DNA of 64,000 nucleotides from Flavobacteriaceae bacterium LYZ1037. GTDB lineage: Bacteria; Bacteroidota; Bacteroidia; Flavobacteriales; Flavobacteriaceae. Position 1 is the stretch's first letter. Each line of letters begins with the position of its first letter. The stretch is from the NCBI GenBank assembly GCA_003144015.1, contig QFWS01000001.1, positions 620,001 to 684,000 of the forward strand. Reading direction: 5' to 3'. Both the position numbers and the translations under genes were made by a program. Shown here in pieces: positions 45,857 to 54,460 of the stretch. Below the pieces are notes generated by a model, which saw nothing but the letters and a program-made list of their open reading frames with translations, did no database searches and was not told the DNA's origin.

Positions 45857-45885
45857 AAAACCGAAGCATTTGCTTCGGTTTTTTT
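45857..45885 (+). terminator. Intrinsic terminator after the barrel gene
   Basis: CCGAAGCA and TGCTTCGG pair with a 2-nt loop in the DNA listing (4 nt if the last pair opens), followed by seven T and preceded by A's. Confidence 0.85.
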
Positions 45886-45900
45886 ATACCCAAATTTTAA

Positions 45901-45908
45901 TATCTTTA
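45901..45908 (+). promoter_or_regulatory. -7-like box TATCTTTA for aroQ
   Basis: TATCTTTA differs from TAnnTTTG only at the last base and lies 4 nt before the aroQ ATG, the same spacing as at rlmD. Confidence 0.35.
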
Positions 45909-45912
45909 CTTT

Positions 45913-46332
45913 ATGAAGAAGTTAATCATAATTAATGGTCCAAATATTAATTTGTTAGGTAAGCGTGAAACTAATATTTATGGCGATTTGTCGTTTACTG
46001 AGTTTTTTGAGTCCATAACTAATAAATATCCTAATATTGAATTAGAGCATTATCAATCTAATATTGAAGGAGAGTTAATAGATAAACTTCAGGAAGTTGG
46101 TTATACTTATGATGGTATTATATTAAATGCAGCAGCATATACACATACTTCAATTAGTATAGGTGATACTGTAAAAGCTATTGAGACTCGAGTCATTGAA
46201 GTGCATATCTCGAATACCTTTTCTAGAGAAGAATTTAGACACCAATCTTATATTGCTCCTAATGCTAAAGGTGTTATTGTCGGTTTTGGTTTACAGAGTT
46301 ATGAGTTGGCTATACAGAGTTTTATTTATTAA
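45913..46332 (+). CDS. aroQ: 3-dehydroquinate dehydratase, type II
   Basis: This 139-residue dodecameric enzyme removes water from 3-dehydroquinate in the shikimate pathway. Signature parts are IINGPNINLLGKRETNIYG at the N-terminus (with the catalytic Tyr near residue 25), HYQSNIEGELIDKLQ, ILNAAAYTHTSISIGD and EVHISNTFSREEFRHQSYI with the catalytic His. The length is typical. It has its own terminator. No other aro genes are adjacent. Confidence 0.95.
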   Translation: MKKLIIINGPNINLLGKRETNIYGDLSFTEFFESITNKYPNIELEHYQSNIEGELIDKLQEVGYTYDGIILNAAAYTHTSISIGDTVKAIETRVIEVHISNTFSREEFRHQSYIAPNAKGVIVGFGLQSYELAIQSFIY

Positions 46333-46374
46333 AAAAGCTTCTAAAATGAGCTAAGAATTAGAATGATAAAAAAT

Positions 46375-46410
46375 AAAAAATGCGATTCAGAAATGAATCG
46401 CATTTTTTAT
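46375..46410. terminator. Bidirectional terminator between aroQ and lpdA
   Basis: TGCGATTCA (46381-46389) pairs with TGAATCGCA (46394-46402) around a 4-nt loop, flanked by an A-run and a T-run. Confidence 0.85.
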
Positions 46411-46429
46411 TTTACTTCTAGCTTCTAGC

Positions 46430-47806
46430 TTAAAGATGTATCACTTCATCATAAGCATCTGCTACTGCTTCCATAACAGCTTCACTCATAGTAGGGTGTG
46501 GATGTACCGTTTTTAGCACTTCGTGCCCTGTAGTTTCTAATTTACGTCCTAAAACAGCTTCAGCAATCATATCAGTCACTCCAGCACCAATCATATGGCA
46601 ACCTAACCATTCGCCATATTTGGCATCGAAAATTACTTTTACAAAGCCATCTTTGGCTCCCGAAGCACTTGCTTTACCAGAGGCAGAAAACGGAAATTTT
46701 CCGACTTTAATATCCAAGCCTTGTTCTTTTGCTTGTTTTTCGGTTAAACCAACACTGGCAATTTCAGGCGTACAATAGGTACAACCAGGTATGTTACCAT
46801 AATCTAAGGCTTCTACATGTTGTCCTGCAATTTTTTCTACACATAAAATGGCTTCGGCAGAAGCAACATGAGCTAAAGCTTGCCCAGGAGTAATGTCTCC
46901 TATGGCATAATAACCAGGAATGTTAGTTTGGTAATAATCGTTTACTAAAACTTTATCTCTATCTACAGCAATCCCAACATCTTCTAAACCAATATTTTCT
47001 ATATTCGATTTTATGCCAACAGCAGATAGTACAATATCAGCTTCTAATATTTCTTCTCCTTTTTTAGTTTTTACAGTAGCTTTTACGCCTTTTCCAGAAG
47101 TATCAACACTTGTTACTTCAGCAGAAGTAATAATTTTTATACCACTTTTCTTAAAAGATCGTTCTAATTGTTTAGAAACATCATCATCTTCAACAGGTAC
47201 AATTTTATCTAAGTATTCTACAATTGTTACTTCAGTTCCTAAGGAGTTATAGAAGTAAGCAAATTCTACACCAATAGCTCCAGAACCAACCACAATCATA
47301 GATTTTGGCTGTTTTGGTAAAACCATTGCTTCTCTATAGCCTATAACTTTTTTACCATCTTGAGGTAAGCTTGGTAATTCGCGAGAACGTGCTCCCGTTG
47401 CTATAATAATATGATCGGCTGTATATTCTTTTCCGTCAACATCAATCTTTTTTCCAGTTTTTAGCTTCCCAAAACCTTCAATAACATCAATTTTATTTTT
47501 TTTCATTAAGAATTTAACACCATTACTCATGCCTTCAGCAACGCCACGACTACGTTTAACAACAGCATCAAAATCTTTATCAAATCCTTTTACAGAAAGA
47601 CCATAATCTTCAGCATGTTTTAAATATTCAAAAACTTGTGCAGATTTTAATAAGGCTTTAGTAGGAATACAACCCCAGTTTAAGCAGATGCCGCCAAGGC
47701 TTTCTTTTTCAATAATAGCAGTTTTAAAACCTAATTGAGAAGCTCTAATAGCAGCAACGTAGCCTCCAGGACCACTTCCAAGTACAATTATATCGTATTT
47801 ACTCAT
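46430..47806 (-). CDS. lpdA: Dihydrolipoyl dehydrogenase (E3)
   Basis: This 458-residue FAD flavoprotein re-oxidises lipoyl groups of 2-oxo acid dehydrogenase and glycine cleavage complexes, giving NADH. Seen are VLGSGPGGYVAAIRASQLG (FAD), the redox disulfide in GGICLNWGCIPTKALLKS (Cys41 and Cys46), VVGSGAIGVEFAYFYNSLG (NAD site), YAIGDITPGQALAHVASAEAI, and the His-Glu pair in TVHPHPTMSEAV at the interface. It is not in an operon with E1/E2 genes and probably serves several complexes. Confidence 0.95.
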   Translation of the reverse strand: MSKYDIIVLGSGPGGYVAAIRASQLGFKTAIIEKESLGGICLNWGCIPTKALLKSAQVFEYLKHAEDYGLSVKGFDKDFDAVVKRSRGVAEGMSNGVKFLMKKNKIDVIEGFGKLKTGKKIDVDGKEYTADHIIIATGARSRELPSLPQDGKKVIGYREAMVLPKQPKSMIVVGSGAIGVEFAYFYNSLGTEVTIVEYLDKIVPVEDDDVSKQLERSFKKSGIKIITSAEVTSVDTSGKGVKATVKTKKGEEILEADIVLSAVGIKSNIENIGLEDVGIAVDRDKVLVNDYYQTNIPGYYAIGDITPGQALAHVASAEAILCVEKIAGQHVEALDYGNIPGCTYCTPEIASVGLTEKQAKEQGLDIKVGKFPFSASGKASASGAKDGFVKVIFDAKYGEWLGCHMIGAGVTDMIAEAVLGRKLETTGHEVLKTVHPHPTMSEAVMEAVADAYDEVIHL

Positions 47807-47948
47807 CGTATTTTTTTTAGTCGTTTTAAGAAGCTACGAAGTTACAAAAAGTAAATTTCATATAACAAATCACAAATACTAAATTCGAAAAATCAAATGT
47901 CTAAATAGATTTGGTAACTATGGAGTATCTTTTTTTAGAAGTTAAATT

Positions 47949-48503
47949 TTAAAGATTATCTGTAAAATGGCGTTGGCCTTTTTCTTTACTAAATTTTTCT
48001 TTGTTGTACGTCGTTGAATTTCCTTTAGGAATGGATAGCGATTTCCAATCATTGCTTTTCAGGATTTTTCCTAAATATGCTATTTGACCTATATGGTATG
48101 GATAATGACCTAATTGTCTAAATATTGCTTCGGAAACCAAATGTCCTTCATTTCTAATATAAACAATCCTGTTCATATCACTTTCAGTTAAAGGTAAAAT
48201 AGCATCAAATAGACAAGTCCAACCTTTCTCCCAAGCAGCTATAATCTCTGCTTTATTGGTATAAGATTGTTCAAATTCCTGGTCACGTTGTCGCCATTCT
48301 TTTTCACCATCTTCTGTTAAAAAAATAGTCCATCTACTTAACATATTTCCAACCATATGTTTTACAATAACTGAAATGCTATTTGAAGTCTCATTTGGAG
48401 CCCATTGCATGTCTTGAAATGTTAGTTGCTCGAAGGTTTTGTCTCCAACTAATTTATAATAATCAAATTGTTTTTTTATAGCAGAAATGTATGTGTTTTC
48501 CAT
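47949..48503 (-). CDS. DinB-like/DUF1572 family protein
   Basis: This 184-residue four-helix protein has FDYYKLVGDKTFEQLTFQDMQWAPNETSNSISVIVKHMVGNMLSRW at the N-terminus (written in two parts: the first helix to residue 30, the metal-binding type His near 51) and FRQLGHYPYHIGQIAYLGKIL near 130-150, which supplies further histidines. DinB-type proteins include metal-dependent thiol transferases; DUF1572 members have unknown roles. The stop is followed by AT-rich DNA. The -7 like box TATCTTTA lies 4 nt before the ATG. Confidence 0.75.
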   Translation of the reverse strand: MENTYISAIKKQFDYYKLVGDKTFEQLTFQDMQWAPNETSNSISVIVKHMVGNMLSRWTIFLTEDGEKEWRQRDQEFEQSYTNKAEIIAAWEKGWTCLFDAILPLTESDMNRIVYIRNEGHLVSEAIFRQLGHYPYHIGQIAYLGKILKSNDWKSLSIPKGNSTTYNKEKFSKEKGQRHFTDNL

Positions 48504-48507
48504 ATAC

Positions 48508-48515
48508 TAAAGATA
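48508..48515 (-). promoter_or_regulatory. -7-like box TATCTTTA for the DUF1572 gene
   Basis: On the minus strand TATCTTTA is followed by GTAT and the ATG, the same close spacing and the same one-base deviation as at aroQ. Confidence 0.35.
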
Positions 48516-48578
48516 ATACTAAAATCAACTTCGATTAAATAACAAGTATTATAAAAATTGATAGTACAATTAAAAATA

Positions 48579-49052
48579 TTAATTTGGAATAAATTCTAGA
48601 GCTACGCCATTGATGCAATGCCTTTTACCTGTCGTGTCTTTAGGGCCATCGTTAAAAATATGACCTAAATGTCCTCCACATGTAGCACAATGTTCTTCAA
48701 TACCAATATATTCGTTTCCATCAGATGAAAAACTAACATTTCCAGGAATTTCTCTATCAAAACTTGGCCATCCAGTTCCAGAATCGAATTTATGTTCGCT
48801 TTTAAACAATGGTGTTTTGCATGCAACGCAGACATAAGTCCCTTCAGATTTATTATTATTTAAAGGACTTGAAAAAGCTCTTTCGGTACCAGATTCTCTT
48901 AAAACATAATATTCTTTAGCTGTTAATTGTTGTTTCCATTCAGCATTTGTTTTAGTTATTTTAAAGGTGCTTTTACTCGTTTCTTTTTTGTTCTCTTGGC
49001 TCATGCAGCTTTGCATACTTACAATTAGAATCAGGCTTATTATTAGTTTCAT
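48579..49052 (-). CDS. msrB: Peptide-methionine (R)-S-oxide reductase, lipoprotein form
   Basis: This enzyme of about 157 residues reduces the R form of methionine sulfoxide in proteins. I place the start at the ATG at 49052 because MKLIISLILIVSMQSCMSQE is a lipoprotein signal, which puts the enzyme in the periplasm. The fold elements are LTAKEYYVLRESGTERAF, the zinc pairs CVACKTPLF and CATCGGHLGHIF, GTGWPSF, and the catalytic Cys in KRHCINGVALEFIPN. A usual upstream start would add 14 residues unlike a signal peptide. Confidence 0.92.
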   Translation of the reverse strand: MKLIISLILIVSMQSCMSQENKKETSKSTFKITKTNAEWKQQLTAKEYYVLRESGTERAFSSPLNNNKSEGTYVCVACKTPLFKSEHKFDSGTGWPSFDREIPGNVSFSSDGNEYIGIEEHCATCGGHLGHIFNDGPKDTTGKRHCINGVALEFIPN

Positions 49053-49207
49053 ATGAATTAAAATTATTTTGATATGTGTTACAGTCAGTCGCAATACAAT
49101 TTATAACTTTACAATCTAAAAATAGAATTGCTTAGAAACAAAATTCACCTGGCTATTAAATAAAGGAATGGTTTTTGTATTTTTATAAAACAATAAAAAC
49201 GCTAGAA

Positions 49208-50038
49208 ATGAAATTAATGAATAAAATAGGAGTGTTTGGACTACTATTACTGATAATGTCTTGTTCAACAAATCCATTTACAGGAAAACAAACTATGGCA
49301 TTGGTGCCAAATACACAGTTATTTCCAACAGCATTTCAACAATATAATCAAGTGTTATCACAAAGCAAGGTTATTAAAGGGACAGCACAATCTGAAATGA
49401 TTAAACGTGTAGGACAACGTATTTCTATTGCTGCAGAACGTTGGTTAAATGCCAATGGTTACGAAGGTTATTTAAATGATTATAAATGGGAATATAATTT
49501 AATTGATGACAAAACTGTCAATGCTTGGTGTATGCCTGGTGGAAAAATAGTTTTTTATACTGGAATTCTTCCAATAGCTCAAAGCGAGACAGGAGTTGCA
49601 GCCATTATGGGACACGAAGTTGCACATGCGCTTGCAAACCATGGTCAACAACGCATGAGTGCAGATTATATACAACAAGGAGTAGCAATGGCAGGAAATA
49701 TTGCCATTCAAAATGACAACGACAGAGAAGCTTTTAATCAGTATTACGGTATAGGATCTCAAGTTGGGGTGATGTTGCCTTTTAGTAGAAGTCATGAAAC
49801 AGAAGCAGATAAAATAGGGTTGATATTAATGGCAATGGCTGGATACAACCCAAGTGAAGCTGCTGAGTTATGGAAAAGAATGAAGGCAAATAGTGGAGGA
49901 GGTGCGCCACCAGAAATACTAAGTACGCATCCTTCTAACGATTCTAGAATTCAAGAAATTAGCTCTTTAGTACCTATGGCAGTTGCTGAAGCTAAAAAGT
50001 TTGGTGTGACTTCTTTTAGGCCAATTACCAAATTTTAA
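49208..50038 (+). CDS. M48 family metalloprotease lipoprotein (BepA/LoiP-like)
   Basis: This protein of about 276 residues has a lipobox in LLLIMSCSTNPFTGK, so it is anchored in the envelope. The zinc site is GHEVAHALANHGQQRM (HExxH) near residue 130, with the third ligand in SHETEADKIGLILMAMAGY. Then PPEILSTHPSNDSRIQEI closes the domain as in BepA-type quality-control proteases that degrade misfolded outer-membrane proteins. The start is the ATG at 49208; no upstream ATG fits. A strong terminator follows. Confidence 0.9.
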   Translation: MKLMNKIGVFGLLLLIMSCSTNPFTGKQTMALVPNTQLFPTAFQQYNQVLSQSKVIKGTAQSEMIKRVGQRISIAAERWLNANGYEGYLNDYKWEYNLIDDKTVNAWCMPGGKIVFYTGILPIAQSETGVAAIMGHEVAHALANHGQQRMSADYIQQGVAMAGNIAIQNDNDREAFNQYYGIGSQVGVMLPFSRSHETEADKIGLILMAMAGYNPSEAAELWKRMKANSGGGAPPEILSTHPSNDSRIQEISSLVPMAVAEAKKFGVTSFRPITKF

Positions 50039-50070
50039 AAGCATAATTTAAAATATTTACTTACTTTCGA

Positions 50071-50100
50071 AGCTGTTCAATTAACCGAACAGCTTTTTTT
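50071..50100 (+). terminator. Intrinsic terminator after the M48 gene
   Basis: AGCTGTTC and GAACAGCT pair around an 8-nt loop and run into seven T's. Confidence 0.85.
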
Positions 50101-50116
50101 ATTTTAAAAACGTTTT

Positions 50117-51415
50117 ATGACAAAACTTGAAAAAGGAAGTAAAAAATTGTTAAATGCTTGGGCTTTTTACGATTGGGCAAACTCTGTTTACACCTTAACC
50201 ATTGCTTCTTCAATCTTTCCAATATTTTATTCAGCATTATTTCTAAGTGAAATTAAACACATTGATGCGTTTGGTTTTGAATTTAAAAGCACAGCATTAA
50301 TAACTTTTGTAACTGCTTTTACATTTATGGTTGTTTCGGTTATGTCTCCATTATTATCTGGAATAGCAGATTATGTAGGGAATAAGAAAAGTTTTATGAA
50401 ATTTTTCTGTTATGTAGGGGGTATTGGTTGTATTGGCTTGTATTGGTTTAGTTTAGATCATATTTATATAAGCTTGTTATTTTATTTTATGGGACTCATT
50501 GGGTATTGGGGAAGTTTGGTTTTTTATAATTCGTACTTACCAGATATTGCTTTTCCAGAACAACAAGATAGAATAAGTGCTAGAGGGTTTTCTTTAGGCT
50601 ATGTTGGGAGTGTCATATTACTCATTATAAATTTAGCCATGGTTATGAGCCAAGAAACTGGTGAGGCTAAAATGGAAATGATGCGCTGGTCTTTTGTTAT
50701 GGTAGGTGTTTGGTGGATTTTATTTAGTCAATACACTTTTTATGTTTTACCAAAAGGAGTTTCAAATGGTGAAAAGGTAACTAGAAATATTATTTTAAAC
50801 GGGTTTAAAGAGTTGCGCCAAGTGTGGCATCAACTAAAGCAAAACTTAAGGTTGAAAAGATATTTAGCAGCCTTTTTTGTGTTTAGTATGGCAGTACAAA
50901 CCATCATGTTGGTCGCTGTATATTTTGGTGAGGAAGAAATAGCATGGGCAGACGATTCTGAAAAAACCATGGGACTCATTGTTAGTATTTTAGTGATACA
51001 GGTTGTTGCTATTCTGGGCGCTGTTTTAACATCTAGAGCTTCTGAAAAATTTGGAAATATCAAAACATTAATTGTTGTTAATTTTATTTGGATGGCTATG
51101 TGTTTTGCTGCATATTTTGTTGTTGAGCCATTTCATTTTTATTTAACGGCTGGTGTTGTTGGACTAGTTATGGGAGGCATTCAGGCTTTAGCTAGGTCTA
51201 CTTATTCCAAATTTTTACCAGAAACAGAAGATACAACGTCATTTTTTAGTTTTTATGATGTTGCTGAAAAAATAGGAATTGTTATTGGGATGGTTATTTT
51301 TGCCACCATAGATCAGGTAACTGGAAGTATGCGAAATGCTATTGTATTTCTATTTGTTTTCTTTTTAATAGGAATTATTTTATTATTTAGGGTACCAAAA
51401 ATTAAATTGAAATAA
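50117..51415 (+). CDS. MFS transporter, UMF1 (Atg22-like) family
   Basis: This 432-residue, 12-helix inner-membrane transporter begins LLNAWAFYDWANSVYTLTIASSIFPIFYSALF, the UMF1/Atg22 hallmark, and has SPLLSGIADYVGNKKSFMKFFC (motif A) and GGIQALARSTYSKFLPETEDTTSFFSFYDVAEKIG in the second half, also family-typical. Relatives in yeast release amino acids from vacuoles; bacterial substrates are unknown. It stands alone, 16 nt after a terminator. Confidence 0.88.
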   Translation: MTKLEKGSKKLLNAWAFYDWANSVYTLTIASSIFPIFYSALFLSEIKHIDAFGFEFKSTALITFVTAFTFMVVSVMSPLLSGIADYVGNKKSFMKFFCYVGGIGCIGLYWFSLDHIYISLLFYFMGLIGYWGSLVFYNSYLPDIAFPEQQDRISARGFSLGYVGSVILLIINLAMVMSQETGEAKMEMMRWSFVMVGVWWILFSQYTFYVLPKGVSNGEKVTRNIILNGFKELRQVWHQLKQNLRLKRYLAAFFVFSMAVQTIMLVAVYFGEEEIAWADDSEKTMGLIVSILVIQVVAILGAVLTSRASEKFGNIKTLIVVNFIWMAMCFAAYFVVEPFHFYLTAGVVGLVMGGIQALARSTYSKFLPETEDTTSFFSFYDVAEKIGIVIGMVIFATIDQVTGSMRNAIVFLFVFFLIGIILLFRVPKIKLK

Positions 51416-51442
51416 TATTGATTAAATTAATATAAAATTAAA

Positions 51443-52037
51443 ATGAATAAATTTAAGTCTCTATCTGTTTTTGTACTATCTATTTTATTGTTTTCATTAT
51501 CATTCTTGTAATGATGAACCTTTAGAAGGTAATTTTGGAGAAAGTTACAATGCTAATAATCCCAATTCAGCACAAATTATTGGAGATTGGAATGTAGTAT
51601 CTTTTGATGCTCTAACAGCAACTACTACAGTATTTAATGCTGAAGAAATAGAAACATCTTCTGTTATTACAGGTTCAGAATTCGATTATGTTGTAACTTT
51701 TACGAGTAATGAGTTTACAACTCATGGTAATTATAAAATGCGTGCCATTACAGAAGTAAACGGTGTCGTCATGGATGATATGTCATATACTGATGTAAAT
51801 GGTTCAGGAAATTATTATACTAATGGGAATTTAATGTCTACAGATGGATTATTGTTTGATTTAGAAATAGATGGCGTAAATACATCTGTTTTTGAAACTA
51901 GCCAAACAGCTACTTATCAATTTAGTTCAAATGGAAATGTATTAACGATGTCTCAAGTAGATGAACAAATACAAGTTGTTAATGAAATAGAAATTGTAAT
52001 TGTAACTGAATCTAGTACCGTGTTAGAAAGAATGTAA
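51443..52037 (+). CDS. Lipocalin-like lipoprotein gene with signal peptide out of frame
   Basis: From the ATG at 51443 a lipoprotein signal is read (MNKFKSLSVFVLSILLFSLS) that ends in TAA at 51509-51511. One base further in frame, the stretch from about 51500 reads SCNDEPLEGNFGE, which is the expected lipidated cysteine and mature start, and continues 180 residues to 52037. The mature part has IIGDWNVVSFDAL and about eight beta-strands, like small lipocalin-type proteins. Either one base was gained or two lost near the lipobox, or the sequence has an error. As it stands no intact exported product can be made. Confidence 0.5.
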
Positions 52038-52042
52038 ATTAT

Positions 52043-52074
52043 AAAAGCCACTCAATTTGAGTGGCTTTTTTTTT
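52043..52074. terminator. Bidirectional terminator after the lipocalin-like gene
   Basis: AAAAGCCACTCAA pairs with TTGAGTGGCTTTT, followed by nine T in total on the plus strand and an A-run on the other side. It can serve the convergent GIN-domain gene as well. Confidence 0.85.
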
Positions 52075-52084
52075 AATTAGACTG

Positions 52085-52795
52085 TTAGTCTTTACTTATT
52101 GATCCAGAGCCAGCTACTTTGGTGTCTTCTTTATCTGGATTTCCTCTGTATTCAATATCACCAGAACCAGCAACTCTTGCTTTTAAAGATTTATTGCTTA
52201 CAACCTCAGCATCTCCAGAACCTGCTAAGGACACATCAGTGTGATTAGATTCTAATTTTGAACCATTAAAATCTCCTGATCCAGAAACAGTTACTTTTAA
52301 GCTATCTGTATTACCAGTTAAGTTTAAATCTCCAGAACCAGACAAGCTACTTGTTATCGAATTAGCGTTAATATCAATGGTAACATCACCCGAACCGGTT
52401 AGAGAAACAGCAAAATTAGTAGTATTTATTTTGTCTTCATTCCATAAATCTCCAGAACCAGTAAGTGAAGTGCTATGGATCTCTTTAAACGGAATAGTAA
52501 TTTTTATGGTTTTGTTCATACTTGGATTAAGGTTTATTTTGTCCTTAACTTTAACAATTAGGTCATTTCCTTTAACTTCAGTAATAATATATTCTAATAA
52601 GTTCTCTTCACCTTCAAGAATGATTTTGCCTTCTGTCCCTGCGACTAATATATAATCGTAAGATCCTGAGCATTTTACACCATCATAGTCTTCAGTAGTT
52701 CTTGTAATTGTAGCTACATTTCCATTGCCATTTACTTTTTGAGCAAAGCTAAATGAGCTTATTAGAATGGCGATAATTAGAATTGATTTTTTCAT
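52085..52795 (-). CDS. Head GIN domain (DUF2807) secreted protein
   Basis: This 236-residue exported protein has a signal peptide MKKSILIIAILISSFSFAQ. The rest is a right-handed beta-helix made of short turns with the GSGD signature repeated about seven times (SLTGSGDLWNE, SLTGSGDVTID, SLSGSGDLNLT, TVSGSGDFNGS, SLAGSGDAEVV, RVAGSGDIEYR). The DUF2807 fold is thought to be a surface or envelope adhesin-like solenoid of unknown role. It is the last gene of the ECF sigma operon, 19 nt after the DUF4097-like gene. Confidence 0.85.
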   Translation of the reverse strand: MKKSILIIAILISSFSFAQKVNGNGNVATITRTTEDYDGVKCSGSYDYILVAGTEGKIILEGEENLLEYIITEVKGNDLIVKVKDKINLNPSMNKTIKITIPFKEIHSTSLTGSGDLWNEDKINTTNFAVSLTGSGDVTIDINANSITSSLSGSGDLNLTGNTDSLKVTVSGSGDFNGSKLESNHTDVSLAGSGDAEVVSNKSLKARVAGSGDIEYRGNPDKEDTKVAGSGSISKD

Positions 52796-52814
52796 AATAA
52801 ATTTAGTTTAGTGG

Positions 52815-53909
52815 TTAGTTTTTATTAAAAGATACACTTCCGTAATCTGATTCTATTTTTATTAAATTCCCTGTATTTGATGCGCCATAATACCCAGCAT
52901 AATATTTGTCTCCTGAATCTTCACGTTTTTTATTGAACTGAAAATCGCCACTATCATTTAAGGATGCATATTCTAAATCGATATCGAAATTAAAGTGATA
53001 ATTAGAATCATGACCAATTTTAATTCCTGTATAATCTGATTCTATGTTTATGTTCCCAGCATTTTTAGTCATGTTTGCAATTTTTATAGAACCATAATCG
53101 GCTTCAAGAGTCACGTTTTTATAAACATCACCAATAAAAACAGTTAAATAATCGCCATTACCAATAACATTGTTTACTCTGTTGATTTTTATAGAACCAT
53201 AATCGCAAACATAGTTTACATCTTCAGCCGTTTCAATAATGGATGAGGTGTAATCTGCATTAATATGGATGTTTTTAGTTTTTGCAATTGTAAATCCACT
53301 GTAATCAGCATTTATTTCACCACTTTTAATGTATTCAAAATAACAGTTAGAGGTATAATCGAAATTTAAACGATTGCCATCAGCTAAGAGCTCCTTGGTT
53401 GTTATTTTACCATAATCACAATTAATGGTTGCACGACCTTCAAGTTTTCCAACATTAATGTTACCATAATTGTTGCTTAAATCTACAGCATTAGTAATTG
53501 GCATTTTAACCACATAATTTATAGACATGTTTACGTTGTTGTTTCCACCCCAATTCCACCAAGAATTAGATTTGTTTTTATTGAAAATGGTTTTTGCAGA
53601 AACCAAACTATTAGATCCATTAAATTCTACAGTAATATCATCTAATTTTCGTTGTACTTTTTCTTCGTCATTCCCTTTAGTTGTTATGGTTACAACAATC
53701 TCGATTCTGTTTTCATTCCAAGTAACAATGTCTAAGTTTCCATAACTGTTATCTATTTCTAATGTGGCTTTTGCCGATACATTAAAAGATTTTTTAATAG
53801 TTTTCTCTTTGGTGTGTTTCTCCTTCCCATTTAGATTAGTAGTTGAATAACCAATGAATGGAATTAATAAAAAGAGGATTGCAAGTTTATATAGTTGTAT
53901 TGTTTTCAT
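52815..53909 (-). CDS. DUF4097-like beta-solenoid secreted protein
   Basis: This 364-residue exported protein has a signal peptide ending FIGYS. After a domain with ATLEIDNSYGNLDIVTWNENRIEI, repeated units of about 22 residues with a DYG-S/N-I core follow (NCDYGKITTKELL, NADYSGFTIAKTK, NADYTSSIIETAE, VCDYGSIKINRVN, EADYGSIKIANMT, ESDYTGIKIGHDS, ESDYGSVSF). This is a long beta-solenoid. It overlaps the anti-sigma-like gene by 23 nt and precedes the GIN protein, so the two solenoids are made together, probably as envelope-stress products. Confidence 0.75.
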   Translation of the reverse strand: MKTIQLYKLAILFLLIPFIGYSTTNLNGKEKHTKEKTIKKSFNVSAKATLEIDNSYGNLDIVTWNENRIEIVVTITTKGNDEEKVQRKLDDITVEFNGSNSLVSAKTIFNKNKSNSWWNWGGNNNVNMSINYVVKMPITNAVDLSNNYGNINVGKLEGRATINCDYGKITTKELLADGNRLNFDYTSNCYFEYIKSGEINADYSGFTIAKTKNIHINADYTSSIIETAEDVNYVCDYGSIKINRVNNVIGNGDYLTVFIGDVYKNVTLEADYGSIKIANMTKNAGNINIESDYTGIKIGHDSNYHFNFDIDLEYASLNDSGDFQFNKKREDSGDKYYAGYYGASNTGNLIKIESDYGSVSFNKN

Positions 53910-54450
53910 TGTTTAGATTGTTAAGTTGTTTAATGTTCTCAATATGTGTTAATGTGTTTTGTAATATGTCAATTCGATTTTGAAAGTTTTTAATCATGGC
54001 ATAGATTACGCGATTATCGTCACCACTTTTAGTTAAATCTACTTTAAGATTATCATAATCTATTTCAAGTTTTTTAATTTGAATTAAAGCATCTTTAATA
54101 ATTAGCTTGGTTTCTGGATTAGAAGCTTGCTCAATTTTTTTTAATTCTTCTGTAATAGTATTTGTAAAGAAAGTTTGCGTTTGAGCCATTTCTGGAGACA
54201 CACTTGCCAAATCTCTAACACTATCTTGTTTATTATTTGTAATAAACAAAGTAACTATTAGCATAATAGATGCAGCAATACCAAGCATTGGCTTCCATAA
54301 ATGTCTGCTTTTAGATTTATTGTTTGAAACAATGTTTGATTTGTTATTCAATTTGTTTAAAAAACGTTTGGTATGGTCAGAACTTGGTTCTTCTAAATCA
54401 AAAGTGTCTTTTAAATCTTCAAATAATTTATTTAGGTTGTCTGTGCTCAT
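53887..54450 (-). CDS. Probable anti-sigma factor with single membrane helix
   Basis: This 187-residue protein has a cytosolic N-terminal part (LEEPSSDHTKRFLNKLNNKSN), one membrane helix at about 50-68 (WKPMLGIAASIMLIVTLFI) and a periplasmic coiled-coil tail (LKKIEQASNPETKLIIKDALIQIKKLEIDYDNLK). It lacks the zinc HxxxCxxC motif of classical anti-sigma factors. Position directly behind the sigma gene (10 nt) and topology support an anti-sigma role; it is inferred. Confidence 0.68.
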   Translation of the reverse strand: MSTDNLNKLFEDLKDTFDLEEPSSDHTKRFLNKLNNKSNIVSNNKSKSRHLWKPMLGIAASIMLIVTLFITNNKQDSVRDLASVSPEMAQTQTFFTNTITEELKKIEQASNPETKLIIKDALIQIKKLEIDYDNLKVDLTKSGDDNRVIYAMIKNFQNRIDILQNTLTHIENIKQLNNLNNENNTTI

Positions 54451-54460
54451 ATATATATTT

